The notes under the pieces are model-generated. The model did not search any database, was not told the DNA's origin, and saw nothing but the letters and a program-made list of their open reading frames with translations. From Nonomuraea ceibae (GTDB lineage: Bacteria; Actinomycetota; Actinomycetes; Streptosporangiales; Streptosporangiaceae): 64,000 nt of DNA. A program made the translations under genes and the position numbers. The stretch covers positions 1-64,000 of the forward strand of contig NZ_JAHKRO010000002.1 in NCBI RefSeq assembly GCF_019396325.1, given 5' to 3'. Positions 35,201 through 41,868 of this stretch are shown in pieces (positions within the stretch are counted from its first letter, which is position 1; each line of letters begins with the position of its first letter).

Positions 35201-37160
35201 TGAAGTTGTCGGCCTGCACGTCGCCCCGCCACAGGGCCATGAGCCCGTCCTGGAAGAGCTGCTTGAACGCGTCGCGGTCGACCTCGGGAGAGGGCGTGTA
35301 GCGCAGCCCGAAGTCGTAGATCCAGGCGTTCTTGGTGCGCGGGTCGTTGTCGCGGTCGATCTCGTACGGCCGCTCGTCGACGACCTCGACGCCGAGGCGC
35401 TGGATGAGCGGCAGCACCTGGGACAGGGAGATCGGCGAGCCGACCTTGTAGATCTTCAGGCGCCGCTCGCCCTCGGCCGCGTCGTACGGCTCGTACAGGT
35501 TGATCTCGATCTCGCCGTCGGCGGCGACCTGCTCCAGGCGGCGCAGGTCGTTGACCGCCATCTTGGGCGGGAAGTCGGCCTTGTAACCCTCGGGGAAGGC
35601 GGACTGGTAGCGCCTCAGGAGGGCCGGGGCCTCCTCCTCGGAGGTCAGCTCCAGCAGCGCCGAGCCGAGGTCGTCGGTCCACGAGCGGGTGATCGCGGCC
35701 AGCCGCGCCTCCAGCTCCTCCACGTCCACGCCCGGCGGCGGGAGCTGCTTGCCGCGCTCGCCGCGGATCACCACGTGCAGCCGGGCCAGCGCGGACTCGC
35801 CGATCATCGCGCTGTAGTCGAGCGTCCGCCCGCCCAGCGCCTTGAGCAGCACCTCCTGCATCCGCAGCCGCACGTCCGTGGTGTAGCGGTCGCGCGGCAG
35901 GTAGATCAGGCAGGAGATGTAGCGCCCGTAGTCGTCGCGGCGCAGGAACAGCTTGACCTGCTTGCGCTCGCGCAGCCGCAGCACGCCCATCGCGATCGGC
36001 AGGAGCTGGTCGATCGAGGTCTGGAACAGCTCGTCACGCGGGAACGTCTCCAGGATCTCGATGAGGTCCTTGCCGTCGTGGCTGTCGGGGGTGAGCCCGG
36101 CCAGTTGCAGCACGTCGGCGAGCTTGCGGCGCAGCACCGGGATGCGCGAGATCGACTCGTTGTAGGCGACGTGCGTGAACAGGCCGAGGAAACGGCGCTC
36201 GCCGATCACCTCGCCGTCGGGCGAGAACAGCTTGACGCCGATGTAGTCCAGGTAGGCGGCGCGGTGGACGGTGGCGCGCGAGTTGGCCTTGGTGATGATC
36301 AGGAGCTGCTTCTCGCGGGCCTTGGCGCGCACCTCGGGCGGCAGCACCGAGAAGCTCTCCGAGCCGATCTTGTCGTGGCGCAGGATGCCGAGCGCGGCGC
36401 CGGGCAGCGCGCGCAGCGCCTCGCCCTGCTCGGTCTCCTCCAGCCGGTACTCGCGGTAGCCGAGGAAGGTGAAGTGCCCGTCGGCGAGCCAGCGCAGCAG
36501 GTCGAGGCTGTCCTCGACCTCGGCGGGCTCCAGCGGCGGCGGGTTGACGCTCAGGTCCTCGGCGGTCTGCACGGCCAGCGCGCGCATCTTGGCGAAGTCC
36601 TCGACCGCGTGGCGCACGTCGGTGAGCACCCGCTGCAGGTCGGTCTCCAGGCTCCGCAGGACCTCGGGGTCCGGCTGCCTGTCGATCTCGATGTGCATCC
36701 AGGACTCGACCAGCATCTGGCCGGTGACGTCCTCCTGACCGCGGCCGAGCATCCTGCCCGTCATGTCGCGGCGCACCCGCATCTGCGGGTGGACCACCAG
36801 ATGCATGCCGATGCCGTGCCGGTCGAGCTCCATGGTCACGGAGTCGACGAGGAACGGCATGTCGTCGGTGACGACCTCCACGACGGAGTGGCCCGGGTCC
36901 CACCCGTTCTCGTCCAGGGTGGGGGTGTAGGCACGGACGACGGCTCTGCCCTGGGGGCGCGTCTCGGCGAGCTGGCGCTGGGACATCGCCGGGCCGTACA
37001 CGTCGACGGGGTTGCGATCGAGCAGGTCCTCCGGCGCGACGTGCCGGTAGTAGACGCGCAGGAAGGACAGTGCCTCATCGGGGCTCACATGATCGCTGCT
37101 CACCGCGCACCGTTGCGCGGCTCTTTGGAGCAGCTCATCCTTGGCCTCGTCGAGCGGCAT
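32295..37160 (-). CDS. gdh: NAD-specific glutamate dehydrogenase, large (GDH180) class
   Basis: 1621 residues, the usual size of this class first described in Streptomyces. It converts glutamate to 2-oxoglutarate and ammonium with NAD and mainly works in amino-acid breakdown. ACT-like regulatory regions fill the N-terminal half; the catalytic core (about 700-1250) shows KVARGGLRWSDRMEDFRTE, the substrate lysine region VPTGSKGGFV and the NAD-side GVAKEYGF and MSGDVFGNGM. The start is ATG 37160 after AAAGGAG; the frame is open to 37343 but that part is not conserved in style. A long open frame on the plus strand here is a shadow. Confidence 0.96.
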   Translation of the reverse strand: MPLDEAKDELLQRAAQRCAVSSDHVSPDEALSFLRVYYRHVAPEDLLDRNPVDVYGPAMSQRQLAETRPQGRAVVRAYTPTLDENGWDPGHSVVEVVTDDMPFLVDSVTMELDRHGIGMHLVVHPQMRVRRDMTGRMLGRGQEDVTGQMLVESWMHIEIDRQPDPEVLRSLETDLQRVLTDVRHAVEDFAKMRALAVQTAEDLSVNPPPLEPAEVEDSLDLLRWLADGHFTFLGYREYRLEETEQGEALRALPGAALGILRHDKIGSESFSVLPPEVRAKAREKQLLIITKANSRATVHRAAYLDYIGVKLFSPDGEVIGERRFLGLFTHVAYNESISRIPVLRRKLADVLQLAGLTPDSHDGKDLIEILETFPRDELFQTSIDQLLPIAMGVLRLRERKQVKLFLRRDDYGRYISCLIYLPRDRYTTDVRLRMQEVLLKALGGRTLDYSAMIGESALARLHVVIRGERGKQLPPPGVDVEELEARLAAITRSWTDDLGSALLELTSEEEAPALLRRYQSAFPEGYKADFPPKMAVNDLRRLEQVAADGEIEINLYEPYDAAEGERRLKIYKVGSPISLSQVLPLIQRLGVEVVDERPYEIDRDNDPRTKNAWIYDFGLRYTPSPEVDRDAFKQLFQDGLMALWRGDVQADNFNALILKAGLTWEQVEILRVYAQYLRQAGSTFSQRYMERVVLGNIRLARLLVKLFEARLDPRRTDESRFDLAEALHEEILGALDEVASLDEDRILRAYLEMIQATLRTNYFQTVDGRRKPYISLKVDPQAISVLPLPRPKFEIFVYSPRVEGVHLRFGKVARGGLRWSDRMEDFRTEILGLVKAQMVKNTVIVPTGSKGGFVVKRPPVGGSREELLAEGVACYRMFISGLLDVTDNLVDGKVVPPPDVVRHDGDDTYLVVAADKGTATFSDIANGVAKEYGFWLGDAFASGGSIGYDHKAMGITARGAWESVKYHFRTTGVDVQTTDFTVAGIGDMSGDVFGNGMLLSQHIRLVAAFDHRHVFVDPDPDAARSYAERRRLFELPRSSWADYDPELISAGGGVFPRTAKSVQITPQMREALGIPADVTSLAPNDLISAILRAPVDLLWNGGIGTYVKASSESNADVGDKANDPLRVDAADLRCKVIGEGGNLGFTQLARIEFALNGGLVNTDFIDNSAGVDTSDHEVNIKILLDQVVRDGELTDKQRNQVFTSMTDEVAELVLRDNHAQNVVLAAARAQSVEMLHIHARYLRRLERDGLVNRELEFLPSDKVLAERRQAREGLTAPEFSVLLAYTKLVADAELLGSDLPDDPYLASWLVSYFPSALRDRFRTYMDVHPLRREIITTGVVNELVNSMGTTFMFRVGEETGASTPDIARAYLVAREVFDFASFYRQIDALDNQVDNATQLAMLLEARKLAERGTRWLLTNRRPPLDLAGSIGFFVKGVNGLLTHMPKLLTGPDLAAFEERRDSFVARGVPADLAERVAAMVPAYSTFDLVEVASVTGRPVNEVAEVYWDLADRLQLARLRERVIALPRDNRWNAMARAALRDDLYAAHASLTRDVLAHSTPGLPPEERLARWSEANSAAVGRSRQTLSEIWESDNFDLATLSVALRAIRTLVSASSLPRAEA

Positions 37161-37198
37161 TTCGCTCTCACTCCTTTGTGAGGGTTCGCCTGGACTTC

Positions 37199-38005
37199 TC
37201 ACAGCCAGGCTCTGAGTTCCCACAGCTGCGGGAAGTAGTGCAGTCGGACGCGTCCCCGCAGGTAGGGTGCGCCCGTCGAGCCGCCGGTGCCCGATTTCGT
37301 ACCGATCTGCCGTTCGACCATCTGCACGTGGCGCATGCGCCACTGTGCGGTGGTCTCGTCATGCGTCAGCAGGTCTTCGGCCAGTTGCCACAGGTCGTCG
37401 TACGACCGGCGGTCCCTCGCCACGGCCAGCAGCGAGCCCATGATCTCGTCATCGTCGGAGACCGGCAGGCCACGCTGGGAGAGGGCGGTCAGATAAGCAT
37501 CCCACAGCGTGGGCTCCTCCAGTCGCCGTCTCAGCCGGGCGATCTCGGTGTCGTCGGCGTCGCGGAGCCGCGCGAGGTAGCGGGCGTCCTTGGCGCCTGA
37601 CAGGAACTCCAGCTCGCGGAACTGCACGGACTGGAACCCGCTGGCCGGCGCCAGCTTGGACCGGAACGCCAGGAAGTCCTGGGGCGTCATCGTCTCCAGG
37701 ACCTCGACCTGCTCGATCAGCACCCGCTCCACCGCGTGCACCCGCTTGAACTGGTGCCGAGCCCGCCACAGCTCACCGTCGAACATGGCGGTCCTGGCCA
37801 CCTCCAGCTCGTGCAGCAGCAGCTTGAACCACAGCTCGTAGACCTGGTGGATGGTGATGAACAGCAGCTCGTCGGGCGCCTGCGACTCGGGGCGCTGCTG
37901 GTCGAGCAGCTCGGGCAGGCGCAGGTAGCCGCCGTAGGACAGGCGGCCGCCCTCCTCACCGAACTGGCGGTCGCGAGGAGCGGCCGCATCTTCGCCGATG
38001 CCCAC
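37199..38005 (-). CDS. kynA: Tryptophan 2,3-dioxygenase
   Basis: 268 residues from GTG 38005, which follows GGGGAGG at good spacing. The haem enzyme opens the indole ring of tryptophan to N-formylkynurenine, the first step of the kynurenine path. Family marks: LSYGGYLRLPELL, FITIHQVYELWFKLLLHE (substrate-side His), ASGFQSVQFRELEF, and RMRHVQMVERQIGTKSGTGG, holding the haem-ligand His and the substrate-carboxylate loop. 38 bases separate it from the glutamate dehydrogenase downstream; both serve amino-acid catabolism. No other kyn gene is in the window. Confidence 0.95.
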   Translation of the reverse strand: MGIGEDAAAPRDRQFGEEGGRLSYGGYLRLPELLDQQRPESQAPDELLFITIHQVYELWFKLLLHELEVARTAMFDGELWRARHQFKRVHAVERVLIEQVEVLETMTPQDFLAFRSKLAPASGFQSVQFRELEFLSGAKDARYLARLRDADDTEIARLRRRLEEPTLWDAYLTALSQRGLPVSDDDEIMGSLLAVARDRRSYDDLWQLAEDLLTHDETTAQWRMRHVQMVERQIGTKSGTGGSTGAPYLRGRVRLHYFPQLWELRAWL

Positions 38006-38088
38006 CGAACACCTCCCCTGACCGCCCGGTCCTGGGTGACCGGGCGTACGCCTCGCCGTACCGATATCACCCGAAAAGGGGAAATACG

Positions 38089-38289
38089 TCAACGCGACAT
38101 CGACATCGGCGGATCGTCTCCGGAGGAGGCGGAGGGCTCGCGTTTGAGCTCGTCGAGCCGGTCGGGAACCCCGGCGAGCTCGACCAGCTCGGCCTGGCAC
38201 CGTGCGCACACGTCGAGGTGACGCTCGAACGCCTCGTGCTCCTCGTCGTCGAGGACGCCGAGAACGTAGGCGGCCACCCCGTCATGCAT
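38089..38289 (-). CDS. Zinc-binding anti-sigma factor (ZAS type, 66 aa)
   Basis: 66 residues with the zinc anti-sigma motif His24-x3-Cys28-x2-Cys31 (ERHLDVCARC). No transmembrane helix follows, so it is a soluble binder of the RsrA kind, or the head of what is a membrane anti-sigma elsewhere. In this class oxidation of the Cys pair frees the sigma factor. ATG 38289 shares one base with the sigma stop (TGATG), a normal sigma/anti-sigma arrangement. Its target is the ECF sigma factor just upstream. Confidence 0.85.
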   Translation of the reverse strand: MHDGVAAYVLGVLDDEEHEAFERHLDVCARCQAELVELAGVPDRLDELKREPSASSGDDPPMSMSR

Positions 38290-38843
38290 CAGCCGGCTAC
38301 CCCCTTGTCCCGCAAAAGTTCACGGAGCGCCCGGATGCCGTAGTAGAGCCGGGACTTCACCGTGCCCGGCGGGATCCCCAGAATCTCCGCCGCTTCACTT
38401 ATCGTACGGTCCCGAAGGTAGGTCTGTTCAATGACTTCACGGTGTTCGTCCGAAAGGCTACGGAGCGCATCGGCGACCACGATGGCCGACAACGCGCGCT
38501 CGGAGCCGTCCGGCACCGCGAGCATGTCGACCTCAGGCGGCTCGACCTCGTGAGGTCTCACGCTCCTGCGCCGACGTCCGTCGATGACGATTCTGCGGGC
38601 TACTGTCAGCAGCCACGCCCAGATGAGGCCCGGTTCCCATTGCAGTCTTGCCGAGTTACGCCAAGCTCGGACGATCGTCTCCTGCACCACGTCCTCGGCC
38701 CATTGAAGATCGTTACCGGTCGACTTGCGTACGTGGCGCAGTAGAGGGCCGCCGAACTCTTGGTAAAGCACCGCGATGCGGTGCTCGGCCTCGGCATCCG
38801 CACTCTCGAACCTGCCGTCGAGGTGACCTAGCACGGGGCACAT
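38289..38843 (-). CDS. ECF-type RNA polymerase sigma factor
   Basis: 184 residues from ATG 38843 after AAGGTG. Region 2 (about 25-95: LQWAEDVVQETIVRAW, then LLTVARRIVIDGRRRRS) and region 4 (about 125-180: LSDEHREVIEQTYL, IPPGTVKSRLYYGIRAL) are complete. It directs polymerase to stress promoters and is held by the coupled zinc anti-sigma factor. A promoter of ECF style (TGAACC, 16 bases, CGTACC) stands at 38917-38944 before the divergent redox operon, so that operon is its likely target. The frame continues upstream but only as a shadow. Confidence 0.93.
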   Translation of the reverse strand: MCPVLGHLDGRFESADAEAEHRIAVLYQEFGGPLLRHVRKSTGNDLQWAEDVVQETIVRAWRNSARLQWEPGLIWAWLLTVARRIVIDGRRRRSVRPHEVEPPEVDMLAVPDGSERALSAIVVADALRSLSDEHREVIEQTYLRDRTISEAAEILGIPPGTVKSRLYYGIRALRELLRDKGVAG

Positions 38844-38916
38844 CTTTACACCTTCGTTATCACTCTGGCAGCCACTCCGATAACTCCAGTCATTTCTAAC
38901 TATCTCTGGGCATAGC

Positions 38917-38944
38917 TGAACCAGTCGGGAAAAGACCGCGTACC
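38917..38944 (+). promoter_or_regulatory. ECF-type promoter of the DUF4142/DUF1996/redox operon
   Basis: TGAACC (38917-38922), a 16-base spacer, then CGTACC (38939-38944). This fits the GAAC / CGT pattern used by group-4 sigma factors. The ATG at 38952 lies 7 bases after the -10, so the message would be nearly leaderless, or translation begins at the in-frame ATG 38982. Confidence 0.6.
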
Positions 38945-38951
38945 TTCGACC

Positions 38952-39596
38952 ATGCACAGGCTTTTGCGCGGCGAAGTAGTGATGTTCGGCGGCTTCGCAC
39001 TCGCGGCATCGCTCACGATTCTGCTGATCATGCCGCAGGCGAACACCGCCGTCCTGACCGAGGTCACCCAGACGGCCGCCGGCCCCCTCGGGCCGGCCGA
39101 CCGCGACTTCCTGGTCAAGGTACGGCAGGCGGGTCTCTGGGAGATCCCCGTCGGGCAGTGGGCCCAGCAACGAGGCGACTCCGCGCGGGTCAAGGACGTC
39201 GGAGCGCACCTCGTGGAGGACCACAAGAAGCTCGACGCCCAGGTCCGCCGGTTGGCGGCACGGCTCGCCGTGCCGCTGCCCGACCGGCCGAGCCCGGACC
39301 AGCAACGGTGGATGGCTCAACTGGCCGCCGAGACCGGTCCGGCGTTCGACCGGGACTTCGCCAGGCTGCTGCGCGCCGCGCACGGCAAGGTGTTCGCCGT
39401 CGTGGCGGACGTCCGAGCCGGCACCCGCAACACGGAGATCAGAAAGTTCGCCCAGACGGCGGTGACGGTGGTCATGCGCCACATGACGCTGCTGGAGTCC
39501 ACCGGGCTCGTCGACTTCGACGAGCTGCCCGAACCCCCGATGCCCGTACCCGCAGCACCCGCCCCCGCGGCGGCCGACCCAAGGAGACAACCTTGA
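38952..39596 (+). CDS. DUF4142 protein, membrane-anchored ferritin-like bundle
   Basis: 214 residues. A signal/anchor helix (FGGFALAASLTILLIM), then an all-alpha DUF4142 domain (about 45-190): GPADRDFLVKVRQAGLWEIPVGQWA, ARVKDVGAHLVEDHKKLDAQVR and RHMTLLESTGLVD. DUF4142 proteins form a ferritin-like four-helix bundle; the scattered Glu, Asp and His (EDHKK, MRHM) might bind metal, but this is not shown. It ends in a Pro/Ala tail. The stop overlaps the next start (TTGA). First gene of the operon behind the ECF-type promoter. Confidence 0.88.
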   Translation: MHRLLRGEVVMFGGFALAASLTILLIMPQANTAVLTEVTQTAAGPLGPADRDFLVKVRQAGLWEIPVGQWAQQRGDSARVKDVGAHLVEDHKKLDAQVRRLAARLAVPLPDRPSPDQQRWMAQLAAETGPAFDRDFARLLRAAHGKVFAVVADVRAGTRNTEIRKFAQTAVTVVMRHMTLLESTGLVDFDELPEPPMPVPAAPAPAAADPRRQP

Positions 39597-41017
39597 GATC
39601 CAGACGCATGGCCGCGGCCATGTCCGCCCTGGCCATGGTGGCCGGCGGGCTGGTGTCCGCGGCCGTCATCGGCAGCGCGCCACCAGCCAGCGCGGACCAG
39701 TGCGAGGTCGACAATCAGCGACCCCCGGACCAGCGCCAGGACCAGGCCCCGCAGGACCCCGAGGAGCAGGTGCCGCAGGACCCCGACGACCAGGCCCCCC
39801 AGGACCCGCAGGAACCCCAGGACCCGCAAGCCCCTCAGGACCAGGACCAGGACCAGGACCGGGACCAGAACCAGGACCGGGACCAGAACCAGGACCGGGA
39901 CCGGGGGCAGCAGCAGGACGACGGCGACGTGTTCGTCCAGGGCGGGGGCGTCGCGCCGGCGCTGGAGCCCGTCGAGGAGCCCACCGCGGAGACCTTCGGC
40001 CGCCGGGGCCGCCCCACCCGCACCCCCACCCAGCAGCCCACCCAGCAGCCCACGGACGAGCCCACAGAGGAGCCCACCGGCCAGCCCACCGAGGAGCCCA
40101 CCGAGTCCCCGTCGCCCTCCCCCTCCCCCACCGGTGAGGAGAGCGACTGCACCGACGTCGGCCCCTTCCCCGCCGACTTCGTCGACATCCGGCAGGTCCC
40201 GCCGTCCCAGGGCGACGCGCGCCTCGGCCGGACCGGCTCCCGAGGCTCGTTCGTCTCCCGCTGCGGGACGAACGGCGAAGGCCACCACAACCCGGACAAC
40301 TTCATCGTCGCCCCCGGAGTCCGCAACGGCGCACACCACCTGCACGACTACGTGGGCAACCTGTCGGCCGACGCCTTCTCGACCGACGAGAGCCTGGAGG
40401 CGTCCGGCACCACCTGCCGCCTGGGCGACAAGTCCACCTACTACTGGCCGGTGCTCCGCAACCGCCAGGTGGACGCCAACGCCGACGACCCGGACGGCAA
40501 CGTGGGCCAGGTGCTCCGGCCGCGCTCGGTGACGCTGCAGTTCCGTGGCAACGCGACCTCCCGCGTGACGGCCATGCCCCGCTTCCTGCGGATCATCATG
40601 GGCGACGCCAAGGCCGCGACGAACGGCGGCGCCAACGCCCGCGCAGGCTGGAGCTGCACCGGCTTCACCAACCGGATCAGCCCGGACAAGTACCCGCTGT
40701 GCCCGCGCGGCAGCCAGGTGGCCCGCATCCTGGACTTCCCGAGCTGCTGGGACGGCCAGAACACCGACAGCGCCAACCATCGCGACCACATCGTCTTCCC
40801 CGACGAGGGCGGCGCCTGCCCGCAGGGCACCAGGGCGGTCCCGCAGTTGCGGATGACGCTGACGTACTCGGTGCCGCCGGGCCGCTCGTTCGCCGTGGAC
40901 GCCTTCCCCGAACAGCTGCACAACCCGGTCACGGACCACGCGGACTTCGTGAACGTGATGCCCGACCGCCTGATGTCGTTCGCCGTCAACTGCATCAACC
41001 GCGGCCGGCGCTGCTGA
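39593..41017 (+). CDS. Secreted DUF1996 protein with Gln/Asp-rich and Pro/Thr-rich stalks
   Basis: 474 residues from TTG 39593, after AAGGAGA and overlapping the previous stop. Signal peptide (MVAGGLVSAAVIGSAPPASA), then a long disordered stalk: QDP/QDQD repeats (about 45-105) and EEPT/QPT repeats (about 145-185). DUF1996 follows (about 190-470) with an AHHLHDYVGN cluster of His and Asp and six or more Cys. DUF1996 is found in secreted proteins of fungi and actinobacteria, function unknown. The stalk would place the domain across the wall. The His cluster makes metal binding likely in an operon of redox genes. Confidence 0.88.
   Translation: MRSRRMAAAMSALAMVAGGLVSAAVIGSAPPASADQCEVDNQRPPDQRQDQAPQDPEEQVPQDPDDQAPQDPQEPQDPQAPQDQDQDQDRDQNQDRDQNQDRDRGQQQDDGDVFVQGGGVAPALEPVEEPTAETFGRRGRPTRTPTQQPTQQPTDEPTEEPTGQPTEEPTESPSPSPSPTGEESDCTDVGPFPADFVDIRQVPPSQGDARLGRTGSRGSFVSRCGTNGEGHHNPDNFIVAPGVRNGAHHLHDYVGNLSADAFSTDESLEASGTTCRLGDKSTYYWPVLRNRQVDANADDPDGNVGQVLRPRSVTLQFRGNATSRVTAMPRFLRIIMGDAKAATNGGANARAGWSCTGFTNRISPDKYPLCPRGSQVARILDFPSCWDGQNTDSANHRDHIVFPDEGGACPQGTRAVPQLRMTLTYSVPPGRSFAVDAFPEQLHNPVTDHADFVNVMPDRLMSFAVNCINRGRRC
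39853..39902 (+). repeat. 18-bp tandem repeat coding for the QDRDQN stalk
   Basis: About 2.8 copies of CCAGGACCGGGACCAGAA in frame inside the DUF1996 gene, preceded by hexamer GACCAG repeats. Copy number could vary by slippage without changing the frame. Confidence 0.9.
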
Positions 41018-41066
41018 CCCGGCGACCCTCCCGAGTCGCACCCTCACCCGACCTTGGAGGGAACCG

Positions 41067-41846
41067 ATGCTCCACAGAAGACAGCCGCGGCACGCCCCGG
41101 GCGGCCTGGACGCCAGGAACGTCCGGCTCGGGGTGAGCGCGTCGATCGCCGCCGTCCTGCTGTCGGGGATCGCCCTGACCATGACGGAACGCGGGATCGA
41201 GCTGCTCGGCCGCGGGGTGGCCTTCCTTGAGTACTTCGCCGGCGTGTTCGCGCTGGTGTCGCTGACGGCGACGGTGGCGCTCGGGCTGCTCACCACCGAG
41301 CGCGTGTTCCTGTCGCCGGCGAACCGGGTCCGCGCGCAGCTCGCCCACCGGGCGGCGGCGTTCGCGGGCACGGCGTTCCTGCTCACGCACGTGGCGCTGA
41401 TGGTCTCGCTGGGGCACGTGCCGCCGGCCGCGCTGCTGATCCCGATGGCGGGGATCTGGGTGGGCCTGGGCACGCTGGCCTTCGACCTGATGATCGTCGT
41501 CGTGGTGACGGGGATCGCCCGGGGCCGGTTCGCGGTGACCGGCAGGCCGTGGATGTGGCGGCTGATGCACGCCACGGCGTACGTGTCGTGGCCGGTCGCC
41601 ATCCTGCACGGGCTGACGGCGGGCCGGTGGGCGGCGAGCTGGGTGGCCTGGTCGTACATGGCCAGCCTGGCGGCCGTGGCGTCGGCCCTGCTCGTGCGGC
41701 TGCTGGCCACCATGCTGCGGCCGCCGCTGATGGCCGAGCAGGTGGACGCGCCTGCGGTCAGTGCCGCTCCGGCCGAGCCGGCCGAGCGGATGGACGCGCC
41801 GGTGAGCCTCGCCGAGGCCCGGCGGAAGTACCGGGAAGCGGGATGA
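41067..41846 (+). CDS. Two-haem ferric-reductase-like transmembrane protein
   Basis: 259 residues with about six hydrophobic helices between residues 22 and 215. Four His lie in two pairs with the spacing of the ferric reductase/NOX family: His94 and His108 (QLAHRAA, LLTHVAL), and His168 and His181 (RLMHATAY, AILHGLT). These should hold two b-type haems, one near each face, so the protein can carry electrons across the membrane. It has no flavin or NAD domain of its own; the next gene supplies that. The cytoplasmic tail ends SLAEARRKYREA. Preceded by a TTGGAGGGAACC ribosome site. Confidence 0.85.
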   Translation: MLHRRQPRHAPGGLDARNVRLGVSASIAAVLLSGIALTMTERGIELLGRGVAFLEYFAGVFALVSLTATVALGLLTTERVFLSPANRVRAQLAHRAAAFAGTAFLLTHVALMVSLGHVPPAALLIPMAGIWVGLGTLAFDLMIVVVVTGIARGRFAVTGRPWMWRLMHATAYVSWPVAILHGLTAGRWAASWVAWSYMASLAAVASALLVRLLATMLRPPLMAEQVDAPAVSAAPAEPAERMDAPVSLAEARRKYREAG

Positions 41847-41868
41847 ACCCGCACAGGACAGAGCAGGA

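Noticed and set aside
32490-37181. A 1563-codon open frame on the plus strand opposite the glutamate dehydrogenase gene
   Set aside because: Composition (Arg, Gln, His, Val, Gly without hydrophobic core) is that of an antisense shadow in GC-rich DNA; the minus-strand frame has clear family motifs.
38850-38880. GTTATC...GATAAC inverted repeat upstream of the sigma gene as an operator
   Set aside because: 6-bp arms with a 17-base gap are not distinctive enough, and no regulator suggests itself.
39158-39592. Upstream extension of the DUF1996 frame into the DUF4142 gene
   Set aside because: The extension is a shadow frame; TTG 39593 has a good ribosome site and is followed directly by a signal peptide.
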